DNA of 64,000 nucleotides from Mustela lutreola (lineage: Eukaryota > Chordata > Mammalia > Carnivora > Mustelidae): assembly GCF_030435805.1 (NCBI RefSeq), contig NC_081305.1, forward strand, positions 56,578,001 through 56,642,000. The letters run 5' to 3'. The notes under the pieces are model-generated. The model saw nothing but the letters and a program-made list of their open reading frames with translations, was not told the DNA's origin and did not search any database. Shown piece after piece: positions 25,001 through 37,200 of this stretch; position 1 is the stretch's first letter; every line of letters begins with the position of its first letter. The translations under genes and the position numbers were made by a program.

Positions 25001-25205
25001 GGGGTGCCTGGGTGGCTCAGTGGGTTAAAGCCTCTGTCTTCGGCTCAGGTCATGATCTCAGGGTCCTGGGATCGAGCCCCGCATTGGGCTCTCTGCTCAG
25101 CGGGGAGCCTGCTTCCTCCTCTTTCTCCGCCTGCCTCTCTGCTTACTTGTGTTCTCTCTCTCTCTCTGTCAAATAAATAAATAAAATCTTTAAAGAAATA
25201 AATAA
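25001..25205 (+). mobile_element. Can-SINE
   Basis: Head GGGGTGCCTGGGTGGCTCAG, tail AAATAAATAAATAAAATC. AAAATAAGAATGTA and AAAAGAGGAATGTA flank it. Confidence 0.92.
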
Positions 25206-26079
25206 AAGAGGAATGTATGTTGGAATCACTGGAGAGCTTTATTTAAGAATAAAGTCTTCCAGGCTCCAGCCTCGACCTACTGGCATTTGTAATTTTTTAA
25301 CAGCTCTCTTGAGATATAACTGGACACATTTCCTGTCTGATGACAAGTTTGGAGACAGGCATACACCTGTGAGACCATCACAACAATCAAGGTAACAACA
25401 GGTCCATCACCTCCAAAAGCTCCCTCCCATCCCTTTGTTTGTGTTTGCTTTGTGTGCAAGAACACTCAACGTGAGATTTCCCCTTAACAAACTGTTAAGC
25501 ACATAGGATAGTGTTGCTGGGTATGGACACTGCGTTAGCTAGTTAGCTAGTTAGCTAGAGATAGCACATGTCCAGAACGTACTCATCTTGGGTGGCTGAA
25601 ACCTTATACATGCTGAACAACAACGTTAGAGACCTCATCTCTGCCTCGGAACCACCAATCGAAAGGGAGCCCCAAGCCCTCCTGCGGTGTCTTCCAGCAC
25701 CACGCTCTCTCATACACACAGAGCGAGCTACCATCCTCTTAGCTAGGATGCCAACATGGCTCTCTACTTCAAATGACTTTCCTGGTACCATCCATTCCTG
25801 CTTAGGGTGGAACCTTCATGAGGACAAGGCTGGCTCTCTTTTCCTCAGGCTTCCCATATACTGAGAGATAACAGGGCTTGACACACTGGTGGCGGCAACA
25901 GTGGGTGCCAATGGCACTTCTAAGGCAAGACAGGGCACAGTGGGGACGGCGAGGCAGAGAGCGTTCCTTGAAACGTTTCCTGCCTCCTTCTGTGGTGAAG
26001 AATTTTCCTCAATTCTTCCCCTTCGGAGGTACAGAGGAAAAGACAGTGAACTGGCACTCAGCCAGCCCTTCCCCCACTA

Positions 26080-26190
26080 GAACTTATTTAATCCCCCCCA
26101 ACAAGCCCTGTCAGGCAGATACTATTAGTCCTGTCTTAGAGAAGAGGAAGTTGGGGACCAGGCTCACACAGCTGCTAAGGACTAAGCTAT
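26080..26190 (-). repeat. MIR relic, minus strand
   Basis: CAGGCAGATACTATTAGTCC and a CTCACACAGCTGCTAAGGAC block resemble the complement of MIR. Confidence 0.5.
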
Positions 26191-27079
26191 GAGCCGGCAT
26201 GCCCGACCTCAGTTGCAGGACACCCTCCCATCCCCCCGACCAGGAGTGAGAAGATGGGCATCCTGAGGCTCAGGTGAGAGTGGGGCAGCAGGGGTAGGTG
26301 TTTGCATTGTCTAGGACTGACTTGGCCTTAATACCTAGCATACTCGAGGAATTCATGCAGATCATAAGAAAAAGGCAAAGAACCCAGTACAAATGTAGTC
26401 AAAGGGAACGAACAGGAGATGAATGCTGAATGGCTTATTTTGCAAGAGAGGAAGAAACACTCAATCGCATTAGTGTTCAGATAAACGCAAATTTAAGTAA
26501 AAGGGAGGAATCATCTGGTGTGAATTAGACAGAAAGTTTGGTTTTGATCATGTTATTTGGCTAAAATGTGTATTCAACTTTGACCTTTGGCCAGACGGTC
26601 CAATTGCCTCAGCCCATATCTTCCCTGGAATCCCCAACTGTTTGTTTGATCAATGACTTTTTTTTTCCTTTTCATTTTTCCAAAGAAGACAGACAGATGG
26701 CCAACTTGATCGGTGATTTTTGTGATCACGTCAGCTGTTTTCATTGTTAATATGCACAGAATGCGTTTTAATAGGTAAAACATCAGTAACACTAATGAGG
26801 CATGGTTTCCGATTCATTTTTCATGTTTACATTTACATTTAGATATTAAATATTAGATATTAATATTAAATTAATATTAAATATTAAATTAAATATTAGT
26901 ATGCATTCTAGACATAAGGAGCAAACAAATCTTGTGTACTTTATATGTAGAGATTACAGCAGTGAGATGTGTAATTTGTTATGCAAGAGCAAAATGTGAC
27001 CATAATCAATGTTACTGTTACAAAATAGCTTTGGGAGGGCCATTAATTTTGTATAAAAATTAGTTGTTAAAAACTTTCA

Positions 27080-27275
27080 GGGGCGCCTGGGTGGCTCAGT
27101 GGGTTAAAGCCTCTGCCTTCAGCTCAGGTCATGATCTTAGGGTCCTGGGATCTAGCCGCCCATCCGGCTCTCTGCTCAGCGGGGAGCCTGCTTCCTCCTC
27201 TCTCTCTGGCTGACTCTCTGCCTACTTGTGATCATTGTCGGTCAAATAAATAAATAAAATCTTAAATAAAAAAAA
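27080..27275 (+). mobile_element. Can-SINE 85 bp upstream of the ERV
   Basis: Head GGGGCGCCTGGGTGGCTCAG. AAAAACTTTCA flanks both ends. Confidence 0.92.
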
Positions 27276-27360
27276 ACTTTCAAACAGGCATATAGAATAA
27301 GGGAATTTATTTACAGGAAGATTAAGAAAGTTAGATTGTTAACTTTCAGAAGAACATTGT

Positions 27361-27664
27361 TGTCAGAGGCAGGCCCCTGGCCAAGGCGGCCTCCACCATT
27401 AAAAGATGGCGCCTGGCTAGTTGCCAGGTTAGGATTGCCTCGTGAGACTAAGCAGAACGCCCAAAGAGGAGGTAAACAGCATTGGTTGCTAGCGAAGTTG
27501 TTCATTTAGGTGCACAGCCTGATTCGCTCGCTCCTGTACCCTGCTCGCTGATTGGTCATGTAAACGTATATAAGTGTGTAGACTTGCGGAAATAAAGAGA
27601 GAGAAGAGAGAGAAGATGCATCCGAACCAGGGCGTCTTGTCGTCCTTGCGGGGCGAGGGCGATA
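27361..27664 (+). repeat. 5' LTR of the class II ERV
   Basis: A 304-bp direct repeat of 30185-30482, starting TGTC and ending GCGATA. It holds a TATA-like TATATAA and an AATAAA in the order expected for U3, R and U5. Confidence 0.9.
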
Positions 27665-30184
27665 AATGGCGCCAGCACCTGGGAACTAAATAAAGGAATC
27701 TTGCAAGGTAATCCGCAGGAAAGCGGGGAGTAAAGGTCCACAGGTAAGTGGGGACATTAGCCACGTTCAAAAGTGGGAATTCAGCGGTAAAGCGAGGAGT
27801 AAAAATAGAAAAACCTTGCAAGGGAGAAGTCCACAGGTATGCGGGGTAAAACCACGACAAAGGTGGTGGGAAACTTGTACAAGACCGCAACAAGAAGCGG
27901 GGCGGCCATAGAGCCGGGATTTTCTTATTAAAACAGCAGGTAATCGGGGAAGGGACCACGATCAAAGTGGTGGGAATCTTGTACAAGTCCTCAATAAGAA
28001 GCGGGGCGGCCTTAGAGCCGGGATTTAGCGGCGAGTCTTTAACGTCCACATAAAAGCAAAAACTGCTTGGGCCTTTTTGAATATAGTGGAAAAGGCGGCT
28101 CCAAAGTTCCTAGATGAAGGCTTGCTAAACATACCTCAATGGGACCACTTAGGGGAGGATTTGAAGAAACAGGATGCTTTAACTCTTCGCCTCAAATTTA
28201 ACATAACAAAAGCACAGGCACGGGACATAGTAGTCTCCTGCAGAAATTGCGTGATCTTACTACCTGCACCGTCCTTGGGGGTTAATCCTAAGGGTTTGTT
28301 ACCTAATCATATATGGCATATGGATGTCACACGTTTCAGAATTTGGAAAGTTAAGATATGTTCATGTCTGTAGATACCTGCTCTGGAATAATTTTCGCCT
28401 CGGTGCATACAGGGGAAAAATCCAGAGATGTTATCGCCCATTGCCTACAGGCTTTTGCGGCATGGGGAAAGCCACGCCAATTAAAGACAGATTATGGTCC
28501 AGCCTATAGCCCACAACCCTTTAAAGCCTTCCTACAACAACTTGACATTCACTTGATACATGGAATACCCTACAACCCACAAGGACAGAGTGTTGTGGAG
28601 CGTGCGCATCTTACAATAAAAAATGCGCTTTATAAACAAAAAGGGGGAATAGGGGACACCTTCAGGTCCCCTAAAGATAAGCTCAACACCATTCTCTTTA
28701 TTTTGAATTTTTTAACGTTGGACAAAACGAGTAAATCAGCTGCAGACAGACATGTAAGTGATGCTGTCGCTTCCCCTAAGCCTATAGTACTTTGGAAGGA
28801 CATCCTCACAGGAAAGTGGAATGGACCAGATCCAGTGTTAGTATGGAGTAGGGGGTCTGTATGTGTTTTTCCACAGGAAAAGGAGGCTCCAATTTGGATC
28901 CCAGAACGGCTGGTGCGTGCAGCCTTGCCTCCGAACACCAGTCATGATGCTGAAGATGCTGATGATAACTCTGGGGATGCTACACCTCCTGTGGCAGACT
29001 CAAGCCAGAGAGCTGTGAGCAGTGGTTAAAGCATGGCTTATCCTTTACCAGTGACTAACTCTTCTCTCATATTCCCTCCTCTCCCTTTGATGCATGGCAG
29101 GTCTGTAACTTGCTAGGAGCATGTACTGATATCTCAGCAGTGTCCATGTTAAATGGTGGCAAATTCCTCAACTGTTCTTATATGCGTCTGGCCACCATTC
29201 CTTTTCCTCTTAACAAATGCTAGTGAGCTGAATGATACATTGAATTGCACTAAGAATTGCTATCTTTCCCAGTGCTGGAATGTCACGGCCTTCAAGCTGG
29301 CTGTGATTATGCGTATCCCTACCCATGTTCCTATCCCAGTTTCCATTCCAGAGGACAAGTTACCGGTGGTGCTATCCAGAAAGAAGAAAGATTTTGGTAT
29401 CACAGCTGCCGTTGTGACAGCATTGGCTATATCTACAGCAGCTGCCACGGCAGCAGCAGTCTCGCTTGCTGCAACTATACCCACTGCGGAAGCTGTGAAC
29501 ACCCTTGCAGAAGGAACGGCGGCTGCCCTTCAAACATAGACTCAGATCAATGCACATCTGCAAGCAGAAATCCTGATAGTCAACACCAGAGAGTGGATTT
29601 GGTTCAAGAACAAGTGGACATATGGGGGGCCCTATTGAGACTGGGATGTATAACACCCTTCCCGGCAATTTGTGTAACTCCCATAGCCTACAGAATGTCT
29701 CCCGACAGCTCTCCCAATACTTGCGGGGGAATTAGTCCGCAGAATTCCAAAACTATACTCAGCACCTGGTACTAGGCATAACAAGGATAAATAACACCAG
29801 AGTTGAGCTTGCAACCCTTCCAGAGATAATCAAAACATTGCAAGATGTGTTAATCTTTACGAAACAATGGGCTAGCATAATTGGTCTGATGATAATCCTC
29901 GTAGTGGGCCTGATTCTGCTAGTATTTGGAGGCGACAGCAACATAGGCAACAGCAAGCCATGGTGCAGGCCTTGTTAGCCATTGAGGTTGTGACATCCCC
30001 CCAAGTGTGGCTAAGTATGCTGGATCGGTAGTCAACGACGGGTAAGATTGGTGGGGGAAATAAACCAACCTAAGACAGGACGCAGATCATTGATATCTGC
30101 CATCTGATGACGGGTAAGGATATTCCCCGCCACTGACAACCTAAGACAGGCACGATCCCTGCCATAAAAGAAAAAAGGGGGAGA

Positions 30185-30482
30185 TGTCGGAGGCAGGCCC
30201 CTGGCCAGGGCGGCCTCCACCATTAAAAAATGGCACCTGGCTAGTTGCCAGTTTAGGATTGCCTCGTGAGACTAAGCGGAACGCCCAAAGAGGAAGTAAA
30301 CAGCATTGTTTGCTAGCAAAGTTGTTCATTTAGGTGCACAGCCTGATTCGCTCGCTCCTGTACCCTGCTCGCTGATTGGTCATGTATATAAGTGTGTAGA
30401 CTTGAGGAAATAAAGAGAGAGAAGAGAGAGAAGATGCATCCGAACCAGGGCGTCTTGTCGTCCTTGCGGGGCGAGGGCGATA
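30185..30482 (+). repeat. 3' LTR of the class II ERV
   Basis: A 298-bp copy of the 5' LTR in the same orientation, followed by the target duplication CATTGT. It has a TATATAA and an AATAAA. It ends 656 bp before the BSPH1 start codon, in sense orientation. Confidence 0.9.
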
Positions 30483-30825
30483 CATTGTATCCCTTTAGGG
30501 TAAAATATTGGGATGATTTAAATGATTATAAACAAGGCAGAATAAGCAGAAAATAAGTGTTTATGTGTAAATAATTGCTCAGTACTCCACATTCATACTG
30601 CTAAACAAAATCTTTAGGAATCACATTTCTTCCCTGTAGGCCACCTGTCTTCCAAAAAATCCTGTTTCAGAACACTTTCAATAGTATGAACATAAATTAA
30701 AAGCATAATGACAGTTTTGGCACTCTTGCTGGTAACCGTGTGCAATCATCTTTCTTTCTAGATATAATAAAAATATTGATTTTTAATGAGAGACCCTAAT
30801 ACATTTTGTTCTCACCAATCAAACC

Positions 30826-30916
30826 TCTCCCCTCTCTCTCTGCCTGCCTCTCTGCCTACTTGTGATTTCTCTCTCTGTGTCAAATAAATAAAATCTTAAA
30901 AAAAAAAAAAAAAAAG
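30826..30916 (+). mobile_element. 5'-truncated Can-SINE upstream of BSPH1
   Basis: Only the CT-rich part (CTCTCTGCCTGCCTCTCTGC) and tail remain. The A-tail runs into the polypurine tract next to the BSPH1 TATA box. Confidence 0.8.
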
Positions 30917-31073
30917 AAAGAAGAAAAGAAAAGCAGGAGGAGGAAGGGGAGCTGAGAGGGAGAAAGAGCCCTACGAGAAGGGAGGGGAGGAGAGAAGGAG
31001 GAGCCTGGGGGAAGGAGGGAGGGGGGAGGGAGGAGGGAAGTGAAGTAGGAAGGAGGAGGCGGCGGCGGCGGTG
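30917..31073 (+). promoter_or_regulatory. Polypurine, G-rich tract just upstream of BSPH1
   Basis: About 155 bp are almost all purine on the plus strand. They start in the A-tail of a truncated SINE and end in a short GGC repeat next to the TATA box. Positions 31007-31030 have four runs of three or more G with short spacers, fitting a G-quadruplex motif. Confidence 0.55.
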
Positions 31074-31078
31074 TTGGC

Positions 31079-31084
31079 TATAAA
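31079..31084 (+). promoter_or_regulatory. BSPH1: BSPH1 TATA box
   Basis: TATAAA lies 59 nt before the start codon, which puts transcription start near 31110 and gives a short 5' UTR. The BSPH2 promoter has almost the same layout. Confidence 0.75.
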
Positions 31085-31137
31085 GCCCTGAGGATGAGCA
31101 AGTCGCAAGTCGACCAGCAGTTTCTGAGAGGAGCAGC

Positions 31138-31210
31138 ATGGCCTTGCCGGTGGGGTTCCTGTTGCTCTGGGTCTGTGGATTTCACCGTGTGGTCTGTCCT
31201 GACTATGAGG
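31138..31210 (+). CDS. BSPH1: BSPH1 exon 1 (start and signal peptide)
   Basis: ATG at 31138 opens 24 codons ([20 protein letters not shown], then P-D-Y-E) and a split G before donor GTGAGT at 31211. The hydrophobic core [13 protein letters not shown] fits a signal peptide. The ATG is 59 nt downstream of a TATA box. Confidence 0.92.
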
Positions 31211-34200
31211 GTGAGTCGCGATGTGACACGTCGGGGGTGAGCATTGACAACTCGAGTCTTGGGGTGCCTGGGTGGCTTCGTGGGTTAAGCCTCCATGTTC
31301 GGCTCAGGCCATGGTCTCAGGGTCCTAGGATCGAGCCCCGCATTGGGCTCTCTGTTCAGCGGGGAGTCTGCTTCCTCCTCTCTCTCTGCCTGCCTCTCTG
31401 ACTATTTGTGATCTCTCTGTCTCTGTCAGATAAATAAATAAATAAAACTTAAAAAAAAAAGGAAAAGAAAAACTGAGTCTTGCACATTTTCTGCCATATG
31501 TAATCCAACTTGAGTGTAAGAGCCATCCTAATTCCATGTACCCTAAAAGAGAAAAAGATACCCTCTCTATTTTTCTAGTATTTCTATTGAATAGACACAC
31601 GCCACTGGTGGGCCTTAAAAACACACACACGGGGTGCCTGGGTGGCTCAGTGGGTTAAGCCTCTGCCTTGGGCTCGGGTCATGATCTCAGGGTCCTGGGA
31701 TCGAGCCCCACATCGGGCTCTCTGCTCAGCGGGGAGCCTGCTTCCTCCTCTCTCTCTGCCTGCCTCTCTGCCTACTTGTGATCTCTGTCTGTCAAATAAA
31801 TAAATAACATCTTCAAAAAAATAAAAATACTAAAAACACACACAAATATAAAAAGGTTTGACTAATAAAAATGAAAGAATCGGAAGGCAAGCTGGACGAG
31901 CCCATTGGCAGAGTCGTGTTCCTTCATAACCGCGTGTCTCCCATCTCCCCTACCATATTTTAAATGCTTTATTCGAGGCTTTGAAGATGGAACTGAGTTT
32001 TGGCAAGTCTGTTTTAGTCCTTTACCAAATCGTGTGGCCTTCAGTGATTGCGGATGACCATATAAGAAGGGAATTTCATCACAGAAGCATTTCCTACACA
32101 TCTGGTGGGGGCGTCACGCAGACCTGGGAAAACAGTTATTTTGTGAAATTCTTTCAAAATGATGGTCTCGCAGGTCCTACGTGGAAGTATCCGCCAGGAC
32201 ACGTTTGCATTGAAAAGTAAATCGAATACAGTGTGGATAAACGTCTTAAAAAAAAGAGAGAGAGAGAGAGAGGTTCTTAGTGTGGCTGTGACCACTAATT
32301 TCTTACGTGTTAGAATGTTCTTTTTGTGCTTATGGAACAATAATACTTTTGTCTAGGACATTGATTTTTTCATGAGATACCACTTTTGTATGTATGTTAA
32401 AAAAGAAAAGAAAAGAAAGTATAAGGGTCAGAAGCTGGTTAAGATAGTCCTAAAATTTCTCCACTTTCAGTGCCTGGCCTCCTGAATTAGGAAGGTCACA
32501 TTTTCCCACGTGACGCTCTCTCGATGCTGCCCAGTCTCAGTGAATGAAGACCCACAGGGCCCAGGCACAGTCTTTCCACTTACGTGGTGCTCAGCACACT
32601 TCTGAGTCTTTGGAAATGTTGCTCATTCACGTTGTCTGTCTCCACACACAAGTATCTGCTCCCCCGAGGTGAAGAGGGCCCCATTGTCATCTCTGGGGGC
32701 CAGCCACCCGGCCTGCGGGCAGTAAGATGCCTTCGAGAATAAGGGGCATTCTGCTCCCGGAGACAGAACATGAAAGCATTGGATTTTAGCATTTTAGAAG
32801 CAAAGAGGTAGGAGGCTTGGATCGCGCTGGGGGCACACGGTGTAGAGAGTAAGTGGCAAGAGTGACTACACCTGTGAGCCCACTGGCAGGTGAGGAGATG
32901 GAGAGGAGACAGATGAGCTGTGTGACCCCAACCGCCTTCATGCCTCGGGCAAGCCTGGAGATACGACTGACCTGGCAAGACTTCACAGAGGGTCCAGCTG
33001 AGTGATCCCGTTCTAGGACTAGACGCTGGCGGTGTACGTGGGTAACGTTTCCATGGTTACGAGCTGTTGGGGCGCACTCAGGGATGACACGACAGGGGGG
33101 TCCCTTACAGGAGGACCATCCAGGCGGGCAGCCCCTGACATGCAGCATGAACCCCCAAATTCTGGAGTTTTCACCTGCTGCCTGTTACCATTTCATGCTC
33201 CTGGGGGAGACACTGCCCGTCGGCCCACAGCTGAATTTCAGCAAACGCTTGTGCTAAAATACAAACCTTGCATTGCAAAAGCCTTTATCATTTTATGGGA
33301 CCGGAGGGCAGGAGAATGATAGCCCAGCGCTCCCGGGGGGACCCCACTGGCCCAGAGCTGAGCAGCCTCCTGGCCACCTCTGTCCCACCTCCCTCCAGCA
33401 GGGGCTCCCATGTCCAGCCCCAACCTGGCTTCTCTGACTCCACCCTGAGTTTCTTCCGTGACCTCGGGCCAAGCTCTGCGTTCCCACACCCGACACAGGA
33501 GAATGTTTCTTGCTGCCCCCTCCCCGACGGATGCTGGGAGGATGCCAGGTTATTATTATTATTATTATTATTATTAATACCTACCACCAGCAGGTATTAG
33601 AGACACAGTATAAGTGTTTGGATTTAACTGCTAACAACATTCACAGAGGGCGTCTGTTTTGGATACCTCATGTGAAGTTTTGTCCTTCTGCCTCTGGCTT
33701 ATTTCCTTTAGCCTGATGTCCTCCACGTCCATCCCTGTTGTTGCCTACGGCAGGAGTTCCTTCTCTTTGGATACTATTTATTTATTTATTTAATGAGTGT
33801 ATTTCTCTCTAATTAATTTCCGCGGCACGCAGAGACTGCCTTCTCCTGATCCACTGTCCACCCGTCCGGGGATGGACTTTCGGGTGGTTCTCCCATCCTG
33901 GCTATTAGGATTCAGTGAGCGTGAGAATACAGAAAGCTCTTCAAGATCCAGATTTCAAAGCTTTTGGGTAAATACCCAGAAGTGGGATTGCCAGGTCACA
34001 TGGTAGTTCTATTTTTAATTTTTTTGAGCAACCTCCGTGCTGTTTTCCAGAGCAGCCATGCTGTTTTATATCCCCTCCCCAGCATGTGCACTCTGTAATT
34101 CTTTGCCATCATGGTTAGGTCAGGTTTCCTTTTAAAAACCTTTAACTCACTGTATTATGGAAATATTCCCACATACTCAGAAGAATTGTCTATGCTGCAC

Positions 34201-37200
34201 CCCTGTGGATGGCAGACAGAATTTCTAGGGTGAAGCAGAATCATATGCTAAGGGCACCTGGGTGGCTCAGTGGGTTAAAGCCTCTGTCTTTGGCTCAGGT
34301 CATGGTCTCAGGGTCCTGGGATTGAGCCCTGCATCGGGCTCTCTGCTCAGAGGGGAGCCTGCTTCCTCCTCTCTCTCTGCCTGCCTTTCTGCCTACTTGT
34401 GATCTCTGCCTGTCAAATAAATAAATAAAATCTTTAAAAATAATAATAATGGGAGAAGATATTTGCAAATGACAGTACAGACAAAAGGTTGATATCCAGG
34501 ATCTATAATGAACTCCTCAAACTCAACCCACATGAAACAGGCAAAGATCAAAAAATGGGCAGAAGATATGAACAGACACTTCTCCAATCAAGATATACAA
34601 ATGGCTATCAGACACATGAAAAAATGTTCATCATCATTAGCCCTCAGGGAGATTCAAATTAAAACCACATTGAGATATCACCTTACACCAGTTAGAATGG
34701 CCAAAATTAACAAGACAGGAAACAACATGTGTTGGAGAGGATGTGGAGAAAGGGGAACCCTCTTACACTGTTGGTGGGAACGCAAGTTGGTGCAGCCACT
34801 TTGGAGAACAGTGTGGAGATTCCTCAAGAAATAAAAATAGAGCTTCCCTATGACCCTGCAATTGCACTCCTGGGTATTTACCCCAAGGATACAGATGTCG
34901 TGAAAAGAAGGGCCATCTGTACCCCAATGTTTATAGCAGCAATGGCCACGGTCGTCAAACTATGGAAAGAACCAAGATGCCCTTCAACGGACGAATGGAT
35001 AAGGAAGATGTGGTCCATATACACTATGGAGTATTATGCCTCCATCAGAAACGATGAATGCCCAACTTTTGTAGCAACATGGACAGGACTGGAAGAGATT
35101 ATGTGGAGTGAAATAAGTCAAGCAGAGAAAGTCAATTATCATATGGTTTCACTTATTTGTGGAGCATAACAAATAGCATGGTGGACAAGGGGTGTTAGAA
35201 AGGAGAAGGGAGTTGGGGTAAATTGGAAGGGGAGGTGAATCACGAGAGACTATGGACTCTGAAAAACAATCTGAGGGGTTTGAAGTGGTGGGGGGGTGGG
35301 AGGTTGGGGTACCAGGTGGTGGGTATTATAGAGGGCATGGACTGCATGGAGCACTGGGTATGGTGAAAAAATAATGAATACTGTTTTTCTGAAAATAAAT
35401 AAATTGAAAAAATTTAAAATAATAATAATAATAAAGAAGAGTTCTCCCTTAAAAAAAAAAAAAAGAATCATATGCTGAGGACTTGATATGTGTAATAAGT
35501 ACGTTCCTCATAACAATCCCATGAGGTAGGTACAGTTATGGCCCTCGTTTTGTAGAAAGGGATCTGACGCACAGAGATGTCGAGTCATGGACCCAAAGTC
35601 ACACAGTTAGCTGGGGATGAAGGAGCTAAAGAGTCTGAGAAAGTGTATTTCTTTTTTTTTTTTTACAGATTTTATTTATTTAGGGACGCCTGGGTGGCTC
35701 AGTTGGTTGAGCAGCTGCCATCGGCTCAGGTCGTGATCCCAGCGTCCTGGGATCGAGTCCCGCATCAGGCTCCTTGCTCCGCAGGGAGCCTGCTTCTCCC
35801 TCTGACTCTGCCTGCCACTCTGTCTGCCTGTGCTCGCTCTCTCTCTCTCTGACAAATAAATTTTAAAAAAAAGATTTTATTTATTTATTTGACAGAGATC
35901 ACAAGTAGGCAGAGAGGCAGGCAGAGAGAGAGGAGGAAGCAGGCTCCCCACCTAGCAGACAGCCCCAAGCAGGACTCAATCCCAGGACCCGGAGATCACG
36001 ACCCGACCCCAGCGGAACGCAGAAGCCCAACCCACTGAGCCACCCAGGCACCCTCTATTTTTTTTTTTTTTTAAGAGAAAGTGTACTTCTTTAGCTACAC
36101 CTCTGCACCATCAGTTTACATTCTGAACGTGTCCTCCCCCTGGAATCCTTCCTACTTGTAAGGGTGAAAAAGTAAGTCATTTCTAAATGTCTTTTTCACA
36201 TTGTGCTTCCTGCTCTGGGGGGTGGGGGGGTGCTTCATGTTCAGTACCAGTTGCCAGTTCGACATTTATAGGCAAAAACATAGCCATCAAGATCCTGTCT
36301 CTTTCAGTCTCAGAGAAGAGCGTTGAAGATCTGCAAGCAATGGACAGGCCATTTATGATGAAATGCCTTAGCCCTTTCTGGGAGGTTTCTTGGCATTTCA
36401 ATACTTGCAAGACATCAGAGTCTCCTAAACTTGAATTCCGGAGCCATTTTTAGTGGATGTAAGTTCTCTACTGTTTGCGAAAATCGATTGCGAATTTGAA
36501 AGAGTCTTCCATCTCATTGGGGAGAAAATAATAATGATTACTGTAAGGAGAGAAATCCTTTATCACCGAAATAAAACAGGTGCCATGTGATAACATGGAG
36601 CCCCAGAAAATACAGTTAAAACAAAAGGAAAAATTACAAATCACCCACAATTACACTACTGAAAGAAAGCACCACTGAAATTCTGACGCAGCTCCTTCAA
36701 AATATTATCCTTACTGGATTATAATTTAGGAAAATATTTGCATTTCATTCTAGTCTAAAGGTTAAATCTAGTGAAATAAGTATTTGCTAAAATTTGTGTC
36801 TTTCGGGGCACCCGCCTGGCTTAGTTGGTGGAAGGTGTAACTCTTGATCTCTGGGTTGTAAGTTCAAGTCCCATGTTGGGTGGAGAGATTAATTTAAAAA
36901 TAAAATTGTGTCTTTCAGATGATGATCCTCCAGCTGTAGGTGAGTTGATAAAAACTCTTAGAGTTGTTTTTTTAATTTGGCAATAAAATATAAAATCGTT
37001 CAATATTATGCTCCTTTTCCTGGCAAGAAATCATATTTTATGTCCTCATATGTAAGATTACGTACAATCTATGTTAAGAATAGTTAAAGAAAGGGGAGCC
37101 TGGGTTGCTCAGTCAGTTAGGCATCTGCCTTGGGCTTAGGTTATGACCACAGGGTCCTGGGATCAAGCCCCACATTGGGGTCCCTGCTCAGGGGGAAGCC

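Larger units (their letters stand above)
27361..30482 (+). mobile_element. Class II (betaretrovirus-like) endogenous retrovirus, broken
   Basis: Two LTRs of about 300 bp flank roughly 2.5 kb of interior. A perfect 6-bp target duplication, CATTGT, lies at 27355-27360 and 30483-30488. A primer-binding-like TGGCGCC follows the 5' LTR after two bases, and a polypurine tract (AAAAAAGGGGGA) precedes the 3' LTR. Recognisable parts are a leader with internal repeats, the integrase end of pol (about 28080-28930) and the transmembrane part of env (about 29150-29990). Gag, protease and reverse transcriptase are not recognisable. It is a defective fossil broken in several places. The LTRs differ at about 10 of 298 aligned sites plus one small gap, suggesting an age on the order of 5-10 million years. 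Confidence 0.9.

Noticed and set aside
28358-29029. Retroviral integrase-like open frame considered as a host-domesticated gene
   Set aside because: It lies within the defective ERV between matching LTRs, lacks the rest of pol and shows no sign of separate selection in this sequence.
29153-29990. Envelope-like remnant considered as a captured host gene
   Set aside because: It is part of the same broken ERV and is not continuous; nothing points to domestication.
34508-35169. Open frames of 108 and 146 codons considered as genes
   Set aside because: They are the C-terminus of L1 ORF2 in a 5'-truncated, frame-broken copy.
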